Positions 18,656 to 29,178 are shown, numbered from the stretch's first letter. The stretch is DNA of 64,000 nt from Nostoc sp. JL33 (GCF_017114985.1 NZ_JABXKP010000028.1:1-64000), one strand, 5' to 3'. Notes: generated by a model not told the origin, from the sequence alone. Program-made: numbers and translations.

Positions 18656-18870
18656 CTCGACTATTCCTTAAGTATTGTGCTATGCGATTAATCGCACTAT
18701 TTGCATATTTGTGGGCTGAGTTATTGATTCCCCACAACTTAAAACTGAAAATTCTTGGCTACTGAAACGTAAGTAGTATTTGGCAACAAAATGCTCAATG
18801 TTCACACAAATTTGTCTGAACAATTAAAATATTGTAATTTTGGTTACTACATAGGAAGATAGTCATTCAA

Positions 18871-18899
18871 TGTTTAAGGAAGGTTATGAGCAAGTTAAG
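18871..18899 (-). promoter_or_regulatory. Candidate Pho box upstream of the RTX phosphodiesterase
   Basis: Read on the minus strand: CTTAACTT, 3 bases, CATAACCT, 2 bases, CTTAAACA. Cyanobacterial SphR/PhoB boxes are tandem octamers PyTTAAPyPy(T/A) about 3 bases apart. The first copy is perfect, the second has one mismatch, and the third is imperfect and one base too close. It lies about 215 bp before the ATG of an enzyme expected to be phosphate-regulated. Confidence 0.45.
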
Positions 18900-18963
18900 T
18901 TTATAAACCTGAATGCTTTCAGCATGTTTAGCAGAGCAATACCTGTTTTTGCCCTTTTTAGGG

Positions 18964-19260
18964 TAGGACTTACGCATAGGTAATGGAAAACGTAGACGCA
19001 AAGCGGTGAAGCAGCGCGGTCTTCTCCCTCACGCGCGTGGCTAGCGCAAACGCGAGCGCGTCTTTAAGAGTTGGGGGTTTCCCCATGAGCGATTGCTGTT
19101 AGCGAAGCGTAAAGCCTCCGGCATAGCTTCTCTACCAGAGGCTGCGCCAACGCTTAGAGCGACGTAAGAGCGTCTACCCGGAGGGCTTGCCGCAGGCTAC
19201 CACAGACAACGCAGAGGTCACGGAGGTAGAGAGTTTGAGAGGGTTTTTGCATAAGTCCTA
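18964..19260. mobile_element. MITE-like element with TAGGACTTACGCA ends
   Basis: About 297 bp bounded by TAGGACTTACGCA and the inverted near-copy TGCATAAGTCCTA. The interior is a mosaic of short GC-rich dispersed repeats without a reading frame. Two other elements with the same ends lie at 39189-39614 and 39625-39765. Confidence 0.55.
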
Positions 19261-19304
19261 TAGGGTAAGAACAATGTAGAAAATCATGCTCTGCAATACA
19301 CTCT

Positions 19305-19492
19305 GACCTCACTTCCATTCCTCTCTCCTTTTAGGAGAGAGGTTTAATCTTACTCCCCTTCCCTTATAGGGGAGCCAGTGCGTTGGGCGGCTCCGCCGAC
19401 TTGTTCGCGTAGCGTCTCCCCTTGGGAGAAGCACCTGGCGTAAGGGGTTGGGGGTTAGGTCTCTATTGGACTTAACCCAGAAGCGCTATAGT
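19305..19492. repeat. Intergenic repeat ending in GAAGCGCTATA
   Basis: The stretch beginning at ACCTCACTTCCATTC and ending CAGAAGCGCTATA is largely shared with 54323-54467, where both ends (TATAGCGCTTCTC and GAGAAGCGCCATA) form inverted repeats. It contains a GGAGAG/CTCTCC hairpin and no coding potential. Confidence 0.5.
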
Positions 19493-19503
19493 CGGACTTC
19501 ACA

Positions 19504-22500
19504 TTAACCCGCAACACTAACAGAGAAAGTGAAATCATTTGCAGTCAGGCTAGTTGATACAACTCCTAGCAATGAAGCCAACTCTGTATTTCCGGCTTTC
19601 ACGATAGTGTTACTACCCTGTTGCAATAGCGTTAGTCCACTAAACTGAGTAACGCCAATTCCGCCCAGCCCGATTTTATCAATCCCGATCGCAAAATCAG
19701 TAATAATGTTCTTGCTAGCTGGCAGACTGGCGTTAGCAATCCAAAATTGGTCAGCACTAGCACCACCACTCAAGCGATTACCACCCTGTTGACCAGCAAA
19801 TAGCACATCATCACCATCACCACCAAACAGCGAATCATTGACGTGGGAGAAGAGTTTATCATCACCGGAACCACCATAAAGACGGTTATTGCTGCCGTTA
19901 CTGGTGAGGGTGTCATTACCGGAGCCACCGAAGGATAGTTGACGAGTACCTTCAACTACTGTCAAAGTATCATTACCTGCTGCCCCAAACAGATTATTAC
20001 TACCATTGGCTTCAACTACGGTAACTTGGTCATCACCAGCACCACCATCAGCACTAATGTTCTTAGCAGGGCTATTTGCGCCAATCAAGACTTGATCATT
20101 ACCGTCTTTTGTGGACACTGAGGAGTCACCGCCGACCACCACCGTGTCATCACCGTTCCCAGTCACGATTGTGTTACTTTTACTACCTTCTACAAAGTCT
20201 GCTCCGTCACCTGTGAATAAGGTTTGGTTTGGCTGAACGGTAATATCATCGCTTATCGTGGAGCCAGACTTAATTTCTTCAGCTTTGGGCTGACCTAAGC
20301 CAGGAGCAAGGTTTAGGGACTTATCCAGCTTCAACAAAATGATTTCGTTGTTGTCTATTACTGGATGCTGAGGATCATTTCCAGGACGACCTGTTGAGAA
20401 GGGATAGTTGTTGTCATTAGCAACCAAAATGGTGTTTTTGTCAACAACTAACACATTTTCAATTGTTTGAAATGGGAAGTCAAAGGTTGTTTTACCGTCC
20501 CCATTCAAGTCTTTGGGGTCTTGGATGTTTAACAAGTCTGCAACTTCTTCTTTAGCTACATAGCCTTTAGAATCTGTTTTAGACAAGTCTACTTTGTAGA
20601 TTTTCTTGAATTTAGCCCCAGTCCCTTGATTGTTATCCCGCTCAATGACTAAGTACTCATTATCATTAATAACTGTGAAGTCACCGATCGAATTTGAGGG
20701 ATTTTCCAGTTTGTAATAGCGTAGTTGATCGCTGTATTTGTGGCTGGCTAGATCAAATTCATTAATCCGTAAAGCACCAGAAGTATCGCCCTGAACAGTC
20801 CCCTCTAGCAGTAGGTAGAGCTTAGTTTTGCTGGCGTTGATTGCTCCACCTTCAAAACCTTTGGAACTACCCAAGTTAGCAAAGGCATCTCCTGAAAGAA
20901 CATCGGGGTTTTGTGGCGATCGCACTACATTATATTGCGGATCATCTCTGAGTTGATCCCGTACTTTATCCCCGATATCTGGGAAGTCTGTAAATAGCGC
21001 ATCTACGCCTAATTGATAGAATTGCTGGATCTCTAGTTCTAGCTTGCCTTGGTAATCTGTTGCTAAATACTGATCTTCCGCACGGAAGGTGTAAGGGTGA
21101 ACCTGCAAACCTGCGTTGTGAGCATCTTGAATTAAGGTAGTCGGCGGTAACGTTGTCTGATCGGCCTCATTTACTACCCCATCCCCATTGATATCATCTG
21201 CCTTGCCATCACCATTAGCATCAGTACTTTTGACGCTAACAATCATTCGCTTCCAAGGGCCAATGCCATCAGCATAGGTGGCAATTTGTGCCAAGCCTTC
21301 TGGAGTTCGCAAGTCGCCATAGGTGCGATTATCACCACTCACCTTCAGGTCATAAGGTTGACTTTCTATGAGCTTGCCGTTAATGTCAATGCCACTTGCA
21401 TCTAGAAGTTGGATCAGTGGAATATCCACCCCTGCCGCAGGCATAATCCTATCATGCAGTTGTTTGAGGTTAGATACTTCAAAGGATTCGATGAAAATAC
21501 GGCTAGGATCAGTGAAATTATTTGCTTTGAGCGTATCGATTAGTAACTGGCTGATGTTTCTGTTTATTTTGTCCGTGGTGCCTACATAAGTGGCTTCTTG
21601 GGCAAAATAGGTCGGATGCTTAGTTTCAGGGTAGATGCCAATCTTTTTACCTGTCTCGGCTTCTACTTGCTTAACCAAATTGATGATTTCTGTGAGGGTA
21701 GGAATCTCAAATTTATCATCGAAGGAGTGATCCCGGAAAGGTAAACGCTCTTCTGCCCGTAAAGTCTTGATTTCAGCTAAGGTGAAGTCTTCAGCAAACC
21801 AACCTGTAATTGTGTTTCCATCTAAACTTACTGTTTTTTTGCGATCGGCAAACTCTGGATGTTTGTAAACATCTGTGGTTGTGTTGTTGAAATTGACTGT
21901 GCCATCAGCGTTCAAAATTGCTAAAGCAGGCTCATGGCGAGCAATTAATACACCATCTTTGGTAACTACTAAGTCAGGCTCAATAAAGTCAGCACCGCGC
22001 TCAATTGCCTGTTTATAAGACTCTAAGGTATGCTCTGGACGATAGCCACTTGCACCTCTATGACCGATAACTTTAGGTGCTTCTCCATTTAGAGTCTTGA
22101 AGTGGTCAAGTGTAGCAATCGGAGCCTCTAACAACTTACCAGTGGCATCAAAATGCAGCAGATAGGGGCCGAACTCGTCTCCAACCCAGATTGTACCGTC
22201 TTTATCAAAGACGAATGACTCTACATCAAAGTCTGCACCAGTTAGTAATCTTCCAGGAGTTCCCTGATTAACTATTTCAAAAGGAACTTTTTTGTTAGGG
22301 TCAGATAGTTGAATGTAATCTAAAACTTTAACAGTGCCATCCCCATTTTCTGTTCCCTTGAAATTTGGATCTAGACGATTGATTCGCAGCAAAAAGTCTT
22401 CACTATTATCTTTGCTACCGTAACCATTGTCTGACAGAAAGTAAAAAGAGTTACTGTCAGCGAATTGTACACCACTGAAGCCTTGAATTGGTTGTCCTGG

Positions 22501-22605
22501 GAAAGGCCCCGTTCTGCCATTGGCTGAAACGTCCTTACCAGAAGCTGGGCCATCACTAAAGCTATCAGCAGGTAAAGAGGCAAAGCCTACTAACTTAATT
22601 GCCAT
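19504..22605 (-). CDS. RTX-tailed glycerophosphodiester phosphodiesterase nested in a phytase-like propeller
   Basis: Residues 1-175 look like the first part of the esterase-like phytase (beta-propeller) domain ([29 protein letters not shown]). A complete GDPD domain follows (about 177-545) with [30 protein letters not shown] and TDFPD. The propeller then resumes (about 560-775; [17 protein letters not shown]). Residues 787-1033 are the shared RTX module. An EF-hand-like calcium segment ([15 protein letters not shown]) lies inside the GDPD part. It should split glycerophosphodiesters from deacylated phospholipids outside the cell. It has no signal peptide and lies next to the type I exporter genes and two related exoenzymes. 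Confidence 0.85.
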   Translation of the reverse strand: MAIKLVGFASLPADSFSDGPASGKDVSANGRTGPFPGQPIQGFSGVQFADSNSFYFLSDNGYGSKDNSEDFLLRINRLDPNFKGTENGDGTVKVLDYIQLSDPNKKVPFEIVNQGTPGRLLTGADFDVESFVFDKDGTIWVGDEFGPYLLHFDATGKLLEAPIATLDHFKTLNGEAPKVIGHRGASGYRPEHTLESYKQAIERGADFIEPDLVVTKDGVLIARHEPALAILNADGTVNFNNTTTDVYKHPEFADRKKTVSLDGNTITGWFAEDFTLAEIKTLRAEERLPFRDHSFDDKFEIPTLTEIINLVKQVEAETGKKIGIYPETKHPTYFAQEATYVGTTDKINRNISQLLIDTLKANNFTDPSRIFIESFEVSNLKQLHDRIMPAAGVDIPLIQLLDASGIDINGKLIESQPYDLKVSGDNRTYGDLRTPEGLAQIATYADGIGPWKRMIVSVKSTDANGDGKADDINGDGVVNEADQTTLPPTTLIQDAHNAGLQVHPYTFRAEDQYLATDYQGKLELEIQQFYQLGVDALFTDFPDIGDKVRDQLRDDPQYNVVRSPQNPDVLSGDAFANLGSSKGFEGGAINASKTKLYLLLEGTVQGDTSGALRINEFDLASHKYSDQLRYYKLENPSNSIGDFTVINDNEYLVIERDNNQGTGAKFKKIYKVDLSKTDSKGYVAKEEVADLLNIQDPKDLNGDGKTTFDFPFQTIENVLVVDKNTILVANDNNYPFSTGRPGNDPQHPVIDNNEIILLKLDKSLNLAPGLGQPKAEEIKSGSTISDDITVQPNQTLFTGDGADFVEGSKSNTIVTGNGDDTVVVGGDSSVSTKDGNDQVLIGANSPAKNISADGGAGDDQVTVVEANGSNNLFGAAGNDTLTVVEGTRQLSFGGSGNDTLTSNGSNNRLYGGSGDDKLFSHVNDSLFGGDGDDVLFAGQQGGNRLSGGASADQFWIANASLPASKNIITDFAIGIDKIGLGGIGVTQFSGLTLLQQGSNTIVKAGNTELASLLGVVSTSLTANDFTFSVSVAG

Positions 22606-23328
22606 AATTAGAATGTTTTTTGGGTATTTGGATTTAACTGCATTACAAGCGATTCAAGTTCTCTCATGGCATTACTTGTGGGAAAAATGAATCATATTCT
22701 CAGGCTATAAACCGGAATTCCGGGTAAATTTAAGAATTACAAAAATATAGTTCGGGCAAATTCGTTAAGTCCGATTCGTCAATTAACACTGAGAATGCAT
22801 TTGCAAAAAACGTATTTTCTCAAAGTTATCGAAAGCTTGAGAAATGATAATGGAATGTCAACTACTAATTTGCGTTAGTCTGTAACACTAAGATTACAAA
22901 TTTACATCTGTCGATAGTAGTTATGAGATAACTTAGCTATCACTAAAGATGTTTTCATCAAAAGATTAAGAAAAGAATAAGTTAAATAGAATAAATGATT
23001 AAAATACAGTCAAGGGAAAATAATATTTAATAAAAAATCAATATTTGATTACCGAACTATTTATTGATAATTCTGAAGAGATAAAATTTGATTTTTTTCA
23101 GTTTGAATAAGCCTAAACCCTTTTAAAACCTCGTTTCCAGCCTCTCTTTGGCTGGAAATGCTCCTGATTGCGGTGCCGCGAGTCAGAGAGGCGGAGCCTC
23201 AATGAGGGGCATTCCCAGTCGGAGACTGGGAACGAGGGAATCTCTAAAAGCCGATTCTAGACTGGCTTTTACCTTAAGTTGACACGCACGTACATCTGTA
23301 CGCCCCTACGAAAAGCTAGGCGGACAAA
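22606..23328. other. Intergenic region upstream of the GDPD gene
   Basis: About 720 bp without a gene. An AT-rich part (22960-22990) has TTAA-type octamers (AGATTAAG, AAGTTAAA) that resemble Pho half-sites but are not in the 11-bp phase. The part at 23129-23237 is a dispersed repeat. Confidence 0.45.
23129..23237. repeat. Dispersed repeat with CCTCGTTTCCAGCC ends (copy A)
   Basis: A 109-bp element that opens with CCTCGTTTCCAGCC and closes with CTGGGAACGAGG, so its ends are near inverted repeats. A second copy lies in opposite orientation at 46003-46108. Internally it has two hairpins (CCAGCC/GGCTGG and CCCAGTC/GACTGGG). Confidence 0.65.
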
Positions 23329-26300
23329 CTAAGCCACGACGCTAGCAGAGAAAACGAAGTCATTTGCGCTCAGGCTAGTTGAGGTAATTAAAAGCAATGA
23401 AACCAACTCTGTATTTCCGGTTTTCACGATAGTAGTACTACCCTGTTGCAACAGTGTTAGTCCACTAAACTGAGTTACGCCAACACCGCCAAGCCCGATT
23501 TTATCAATCCCAACTGCAAAGTCAGTAATAATGTTCTTGCTAGCTGACAGACTGGCGTTAGCAAGAAAGAATTGGTCAGCACCAGCACCACCACTCAGGC
23601 GATCGCTACCCTGTTGACCAGCAAATAGTAGATCATCACCATCGCCACCAAATAGCGAATCATTAACATTAGAGAAGAGTTTGTCATCTCCAGAACCACC
23701 GTAGAGACGGTTATTGCTACCGCCACTGCTAAGGGTATCATTGCCTGAGCCACCGAATAATGATTGACGATAACCTTCAATTACTGTCAGAGTATCATCA
23801 CCTGCCGCCCCAAACAAATTATTACTAGCACTAGCTTCCACCACGGTAATAACATCATCACCATTGCCACCATCAGCACTGGTATTTTCAGCCGCGCCGT
23901 TTTGACCAATAAATATTTGATCGTTACCGTCATTCCCGGATACTGAGGAGTCACTGCCTACAAGCACTGTATCATCACCGTTTCCAGCCAGGATTGTGTT
24001 ATTTTTAGTAGCTTCTATAAAGTCTGCTGCGTCACCTGCAAAAAAGAATTGTCCTGGTTGAAGATTGACAGTATCGCCGTTGCTAGAACCAAAACTGGTT
24101 AGGTTTGTCCGGGCAACAGGATTGCGGGGATCGTAACTAGTGGGGTCGATATTTAGAGAATTGGGGAAGGCATTGGCTATATTCTCCCAAGGCACTAGCT
24201 TAAAGTTAGAGTTGACGTTTTCGCCATCAATTGTCTTGGCAGGTTCATTAGAGCCATCTTGGGTGACAAATAAACCAAATGGGAAGTTAGGCCCCAGTGG
24301 CACGTTAATCACATCTGCACCATCTGACTCTTGCACGCTGTCAATTGACCCATTGTTACCAATGGCAAAGTTACCCACATATTCGTTGTTACCTTCACGA
24401 GTGTAGGCAACAAAGGTGCTATCGCCTTGGCTGGATGCTAGCAGGTAGCCTGTGCCGTTTTTGCCGTAATAAATAGTCAACCCTTCTGCGTCATCGGTGA
24501 GGTGAGAACCACCCTCAAAACGAACGCGATCAATCAGCTTGCCTGTTGTACCACCGTCCGGTTCTGCCTGGAATTTCCAGATGCCGACATCTTCTTGGGC
24601 TATGTAAAGAGAGCCGGTTTCTTGGTCAACCACCATACCCTCTGTTTGCGGAGAACGCCCTTCTGTGGTGGGTGAGGGGATGGTGAACTCCCGCACCAGT
24701 TCAGTTCCAATTTTGCCATTACCTTTGTCAATCAATTTGAACTGAGCTATATCTCCAGTTTCTCGACGACTGGTGAAGACATAGTAATCGTTAGTTAAGG
24801 GGCTACGGTATAAGGTAACTCCGTAAGAACTGCGAGTTGATGCGGAATAGGGAGGTTCAAAAGGTGATGCTTGGAAGATAGTACCAATATTGCTATCGGT
24901 GATATCTTCCAAGTATTGTCCGGGGGTGGTGGGGTTGGGGTTAATTTTGAAGATTGCTAGTTTATCATTGCCGCGATCGCTAGCTACGGCAATATCAACA
25001 GATTGATTGCCTAATTTAAAACCGTATTGCAAATCAATGTTGTTGTAGCGAATACCACCAGGATTAACTGTTTGCAACAAATTACCAGACAAGTCATAAA
25101 CCCGCAGTCCGGCATTTTTCACTGAGGTTAGTACTAGGCTATCGGCAGCATTTGTGGCATTAACATAGATGGCAGGATCATCAGCATCTGCACGTTGAGA
25201 TGTGGGAAGTGCCGGATCATCAAATAAATCGGGACGGGTTTCTACTGTGGGTGCAGCAGTGGGAACCAAATCTGCACCCAAGGTGAGGATTTGGGTATAT
25301 TGGGTATTGCCAAAGTTGTTGTCACTCACCAGCACAATCGACTGACGACCATCTGCTAGTTTGGGGCCGAAGGTAATACCCTCAATGTTATCTACTCCTG
25401 TGGGGTGATTGGGGTCAGTAGGGAGATTTAGGTCATTTAAATTCAACAGCAGACGCTTTTGAGCAGGTTTTATCGCTGCTAGTTGTTCAGCACTCAAACT
25501 GCTGAGTGAGTCAATGGTGCTAATGTCCGTTGCACCTTGTAGAGAAACTTCGTAAATTTTGATGGTGTTGCCTACACCTTGAGCAAAAGAGCGTTCCAAC
25601 GCTAAGAAGGTTCCCCGATTATCTATTGCGAGTAAATCTGCCAAACCATTGTTACTTGAGCCTGTCTTAGGGTTGGGCGGTTGGGCGATGGCATTAGTAA
25701 TATAGAGATATTCCTTTTCTGGTTGTCCAGTAACCAGATTGTATTGCAGAATTCGCGATCGGCTACCACTGGTGAGTGAAGCGATTAATCCATCTTGGGA
25801 TAGCGCGTTTTCAGTAGCGGTGAATAGGGTTTTCTGGTCGGGTGTAATCGTCAGGCTTTCAAATGCTAAGTTATTGTAAACGCCTGATATCTGCGTATCA
25901 TTTGCATCTATAATACCATTGCCGTTGGTATCCTGAACTACTGGCAAAAACTTGGTAGGGACAAATAGCGTTCCTACTTCTTGCCCTGTTGCCAAGGAAA
26001 ATTCTTTAATAAAGGGATTGGTAACGCGACCAGCCGCAGGATTGACTTCGCCCTCTGAAGAGATAAAGACTGTGCCATTGTTACTTAAAGCAATGGCTTC
26101 TGGGTCGAGACTATTGAGTGCAAAGAAGTTGCCATTGATATCTTTCAAGGGTGTGACATTGGTAAAAGTCACATCTGAATCAGCAGCAGTGAAGGTATAA
26201 AAACGAGCAGGGGCAACTTGGGAGCGATCGTCTGAGATCGCATAGTAGCGCTTATTGGCAGGATCATATGTGACACCAGAAAGTCCACCCAATGCAGTTT

Positions 26301-26460
26301 GTACCCCATTCACCGTTCCCGCCGCACCAGAGGGAATAAAGCCAGTAACGAAGGTAGTCTGCCCCTGGAATCCCACATTAGGAATGGTTTTACCTGCCTG
26401 AGCGCTGGGGTTTAGGGAAGCATTGAATTGGGAAAAGCGGATTGTATTAGTAGTTACCAT
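23329..26460 (-). CDS. RTX-tailed beta-propeller phytase with second phytase-like domain
   Basis: Residues 1-400 form an esterase-like phytase propeller ([21 protein letters not shown]). Residues about 405-760 match the beta-propeller 3-phytase family, with calcium-site motifs [32 protein letters not shown] and [11 protein letters not shown]. Residues 797-1043 are the RTX module shared with its two neighbours. Beta-propeller phytases release phosphate from inositol phosphates and need calcium, which fits a calcium-binding secreted protein. It has no signal peptide and is the first gene of the minus-strand phosphoesterase group. A well-spaced Pho-box-like site lies at 26817-26846. Confidence 0.87.
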   Translation of the reverse strand: MVTTNTIRFSQFNASLNPSAQAGKTIPNVGFQGQTTFVTGFIPSGAAGTVNGVQTALGGLSGVTYDPANKRYYAISDDRSQVAPARFYTFTAADSDVTFTNVTPLKDINGNFFALNSLDPEAIALSNNGTVFISSEGEVNPAAGRVTNPFIKEFSLATGQEVGTLFVPTKFLPVVQDTNGNGIIDANDTQISGVYNNLAFESLTITPDQKTLFTATENALSQDGLIASLTSGSRSRILQYNLVTGQPEKEYLYITNAIAQPPNPKTGSSNNGLADLLAIDNRGTFLALERSFAQGVGNTIKIYEVSLQGATDISTIDSLSSLSAEQLAAIKPAQKRLLLNLNDLNLPTDPNHPTGVDNIEGITFGPKLADGRQSIVLVSDNNFGNTQYTQILTLGADLVPTAAPTVETRPDLFDDPALPTSQRADADDPAIYVNATNAADSLVLTSVKNAGLRVYDLSGNLLQTVNPGGIRYNNIDLQYGFKLGNQSVDIAVASDRGNDKLAIFKINPNPTTPGQYLEDITDSNIGTIFQASPFEPPYSASTRSSYGVTLYRSPLTNDYYVFTSRRETGDIAQFKLIDKGNGKIGTELVREFTIPSPTTEGRSPQTEGMVVDQETGSLYIAQEDVGIWKFQAEPDGGTTGKLIDRVRFEGGSHLTDDAEGLTIYYGKNGTGYLLASSQGDSTFVAYTREGNNEYVGNFAIGNNGSIDSVQESDGADVINVPLGPNFPFGLFVTQDGSNEPAKTIDGENVNSNFKLVPWENIANAFPNSLNIDPTSYDPRNPVARTNLTSFGSSNGDTVNLQPGQFFFAGDAADFIEATKNNTILAGNGDDTVLVGSDSSVSGNDGNDQIFIGQNGAAENTSADGGNGDDVITVVEASASNNLFGAAGDDTLTVIEGYRQSLFGGSGNDTLSSGGSNNRLYGGSGDDKLFSNVNDSLFGGDGDDLLFAGQQGSDRLSGGAGADQFFLANASLSASKNIITDFAVGIDKIGLGGVGVTQFSGLTLLQQGSTTIVKTGNTELVSLLLITSTSLSANDFVFSASVVA

Positions 26461-26816
26461 AAGTTAGTTATGGGGTAGATTCAGAGTAGGTAAAAATGAG
26501 CGGATATTTGAGGCTGAAGAAATGAGACTGATTTAGCTGTAACTCCCAATTTTGTCAGTATCGATAATTAGTCCGTAAGCGATTATAGTACTGCTGAGAA
26601 ACGAACAGTATCAGAAGTCAAACAATGCAAGGATTTTAGATTTTAGATTGAAGATTGACCCCAGCAATGCTACGCCAACACCTGCGATGAACACAATATC
26701 AACATGGGCAATATAAAATTTGCCTTCCAAATCCCTGGTTTTAGAGGTTTTCAGAAGACAGCTAGATAACTTTTTGGTATTAGTTGTTAATTGGGCATCC
26801 TCAAACTATCCCAGCT

Positions 26817-26846
26817 AGATTAAGAAACAGCTAGCAAAAGGTTAAA
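26817..26846 (-). promoter_or_regulatory. Candidate Pho box upstream of the RTX phytase
   Basis: On the minus strand: TTTAACCT, TTT, GCTAGCTG, TTT, CTTAATCT. The outer octamers match the cyanobacterial PyTTAAPyPy(T/A) consensus perfectly and are in exact 11-bp phase, with a non-matching octamer between them. It lies about 357 bp before the phytase ATG, with no gene between. Confidence 0.5.
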
Positions 26847-26898
26847 ACAACATATATAATTCATGAGATTGGTGTAAAATCTTAGTCCAATGAAAATT

Positions 26899-26921
26899 AG
26901 GGTAGGCTGTTTGCCCACCCT
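26899..26921. terminator. Stem-loop AGGGTAGGC/GCCCACCCT
   Basis: A 9-bp stem with one mismatch and a 5-base loop, with AT-rich flanks (AAAATT before, ATAATTCTT after). It lies downstream of the minus-strand COP23 gene, separated from it by a MITE, and could terminate that transcript. Confidence 0.4.
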
Positions 26922-27082
26922 ATAATTCTTCTTAACTGAACTGTTTTATATAGCAATACAGTTCAGTTAAGCATTTCTTCCTTCTCTTTCTTCTCTTCCT
27001 TTGCGTCCTTCGCGTACTTCGCGGTTCGTTAAAAAAATTGACTTTGACAAAGAGTTAAGCCTTAACCCAAGCGTATTGTTTT

Positions 27083-27235
27083 ATATAGGACTCGTATTTG
27101 ATTTTTGAAAAAAATCAGTACACCCCAAAAAGGCTTCTTCCCCACTCCCTACTCCCTAATCCCTACTCCCTGTCTACGCAAATAATTATGGCTACGCCAC
27201 GCTGCGCGAACAAAAATCAAAGCAGACTGTTATAT
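27083..27235. mobile_element. 153-bp MITE, copy 1
   Basis: Identical to 39794-39946 at 151 of 153 positions by eye. Ends are ATATA...TATAT with subterminal TTTGATTTTTG / CAAAAATCAAA inverted repeats. There is no reading frame of its own. The right end touches the stop codon of the COP23 gene, so the gene was spared. Confidence 0.75.
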
Positions 27236-28020
27236 TAGCGGAAATTACCAGGATTTAGACGAGCATTGTTAGGCTGAGACTGACGACGAATTGCTACTCC
27301 ACTCCGCAAATTGTTTCCAGTACCCCCATCTTGGCGATCGAGGAAAGGTTTCAGATTAATCCCATCTCTAGATGAACTAACCCGATTATTACCACTGCCC
27401 AGAAGTGTGCGTCCTAAATTATATAATTCGTTGCCTCCACTACTGCGATCGCCATAAGTGTTAACTGCTATAGTCTGTTGTCCACTGTCAGCAGTAGTCA
27501 AGTTTTGAAAAACGCTATTGCGGATAACATAGGGGTCTTTCCCGCGCGGTACTGTCAGCACAATTCTACAGGTTGGGTTAGCTTGAGTTGTGACGCAGAC
27601 AATATTTTCGTTATTTTCTACAGCTGTCTGAAGTTCTTGTAAGCCATCTGGACGATAAAGTTCTAAACGACTGGCAATTGCTGCACAACGCCTTTGTGCA
27701 TCCCAACCACCGCCCAAAGCCGCAGGCGCCGCCCAAGGAAAGAATTGTCCTGATTGACTTTGTGGCTGATACATGACAGTATACTGACCATTATAAGTCT
27801 GACAGCTAAACCGAGTTGTACCGTCAGCTGAGGGTGAAGTTGGTATGCCTGTTGATGTGTCTATTGGGACTGGTGCTGATGTACCACCTGATGGTACTGT
27901 TGGTACTACTACACCACCATCGCCATTAGAATCATATTGTGCCATTGCTGCCGAATTGCCCAGACACAAAGATAAACCAAGAATACCCAAAGACATAAAT
28001 CGCAGCAGTTGTGATGACAT
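27235..28020 (-). CDS. COP23-domain exported protein
   Basis: This 261-residue protein starts with a signal peptide (hydrophobic core FMSLGILGLSLCLG, cleavage probably after AMA). A Gly/Pro/Thr-rich linker follows, then a COP23-type domain (TRFSCQTYNGQYTVMYQ, WDAQRRCAAIASRLELY, NIVCVTTQANPTCRIVLTVP). The tail is Asn/Gly-rich. COP23 is a membrane-associated protein with circadian expression in a unicellular cyanobacterium; the molecular function of the domain is unknown. A good Shine-Dalgarno (GGAGG, 7 bases) supports the ATG. The gene stands alone, with a MITE at its stop codon. Confidence 0.8.
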   Translation of the reverse strand: MSSQLLRFMSLGILGLSLCLGNSAAMAQYDSNGDGGVVVPTVPSGGTSAPVPIDTSTGIPTSPSADGTTRFSCQTYNGQYTVMYQPQSQSGQFFPWAAPAALGGGWDAQRRCAAIASRLELYRPDGLQELQTAVENNENIVCVTTQANPTCRIVLTVPRGKDPYVIRNSVFQNLTTADSGQQTIAVNTYGDRSSGGNELYNLGRTLLGSGNNRVSSSRDGINLKPFLDRQDGGTGNNLRSGVAIRRQSQPNNARLNPGNFR

Positions 28021-28323
28021 AAATCATCCTCCAGTAGAAATCGGTCGGGAATTGATAGTTTAAGTGACGAATAATTCTGTTTTTTGATTCATCAAAAACG
28101 CTATTTTTTTTCCTCTCTTGCTTTTTTCTCTTCGAGTAGCTTTTTCACCCATGCTTGAATTTCTGAATTCATCACCGATTAACCCAGCTAATTCTGCTTC
28201 CGAATTGGTTTTAGCGATGCCGTTCGCGGAGCGTCTCGTAGAGAAGGCGGCAAGCTAAGTACCCCAGCAATTCTTTGCTTAACACTTAGTCACTGAAATA
28301 CTTGATAATTTTGTCTATATATG
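28021..28323. other. Intergenic region with dispersed repeat
   Basis: About 300 bp separating the COP23 and Uma2 genes. The part at 28217-28257 is a short dispersed repeat (GCGATGCCGTTCGCGGAGCG and its relatives). A possible 37-codon minus-strand frame (about 28059-28172, Lys/Glu-rich) has no recognisable homology and is not called. Confidence 0.4.
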
Positions 28324-29070
28324 CTATGGCAAATTATTTGGATCAATACCTTGAGATTGTAAATAGGCAATTAGCCGTTCTTTTTGCTGACGTTCCTGTT
28401 CAGCACGTTGACGTTCCTGTTCAATTAGTTCCACTGCCCAAAGTAACAAATTACCTGCCTCATCCCACCAGCGCAACCAGTAACCAGTACGGGCTTCTTT
28501 TGTTCCTTGCCAAGTTCCCAGAAATAAACCGATTGAATCAATCCAATGACGACCATTTTCATCAGGTTGCTTTAACTCGTAGCGCCTGTTTTCGAGTTGG
28601 TAAAATTCTACCAAACCGCCATTTGGGTCAAAAATCAGGTAAATTGGGACTTGAAGAATCTGCTCATAAAAAAACCATTTTCCTGGTGGATAGGTTCGCT
28701 TAAAAGAGTATTCTCCACCCTCAGTGTCAGATAGAAATTCCATCACAATTGCCGGAATATCACCCTCTAAATTGGGTGTATAGCTTTTGCGTTCTGCTAA
28801 AATCTGATTTACCGATCGCACATAAACCCAGTCGGGTGCTTTAGCCACAAATTGTCCGTTTATCGTCGCACAAAGTCCAAAATTCGAGGCTATCAACATC
28901 TGCGGTTGGATGAAACCACTTATCTCAAGGCTTTCGCGCAAAGCACCAGCCAATAGTGGCTGACCTGTATTTTCCACTGGTTCATTCTCTAGATGAAAAT
29001 CTGCGGGCAATGCTTCCCAAGATATTACCAGTTCTGTTGAAGATTTAGCTTTACCGAGTTGGGTTGCCAT
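28324..29070 (-). CDS. Uma2 family endonuclease-like protein (DUF820), long form
   Basis: The 248-residue protein has the Uma2 pattern WVYVRSVNQILAERKSYTPNLEGDIPAIVMEFLSDTEGGEYS, with the catalytic Asp/Glu region, and YLIFDPNGGLVEFYQLENRRYE. A Glu/Arg/Gln-rich coiled tail (QERQRAEQERQQKERLIAYL) ends the protein, as in many long cyanobacterial Uma2 members. A PD-(D/E)xK-like fold is known for the family; substrate and role are unknown. ATG 29070 is chosen over a GTG two codons upstream. Confidence 0.85.
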   Translation of the reverse strand: MATQLGKAKSSTELVISWEALPADFHLENEPVENTGQPLLAGALRESLEISGFIQPQMLIASNFGLCATINGQFVAKAPDWVYVRSVNQILAERKSYTPNLEGDIPAIVMEFLSDTEGGEYSFKRTYPPGKWFFYEQILQVPIYLIFDPNGGLVEFYQLENRRYELKQPDENGRHWIDSIGLFLGTWQGTKEARTGYWLRWWDEAGNLLLWAVELIEQERQRAEQERQQKERLIAYLQSQGIDPNNLP

Positions 29071-29134
29071 AAACACCCAGTTTGATTAATTTGTCTTTAT
29101 TTTATAGTTAACCAGTCGCTTGTTGTCAGCTATT

Positions 29135-29163
29135 AGGTTGGGTTTCGTTCCTCAACCCAACCT
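29135..29163. repeat. Hairpin AGGTTGGGTT...AACCCAACCT
   Basis: A perfect 10-bp inverted repeat around a 9-base loop. A related sequence occurs at about 39380-39460. It sits exactly at the 5' truncation point of the methyltransferase remnant that follows. Confidence 0.6.
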
Positions 29164-29178
29164 ACAGCGATCGCACTA

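Noticed and set aside
22960-22990. Pho box for the GDPD gene
   Set aside because: TTAA-type octamers are present but 16-17 bp apart instead of 11 or 22; too weak to call.
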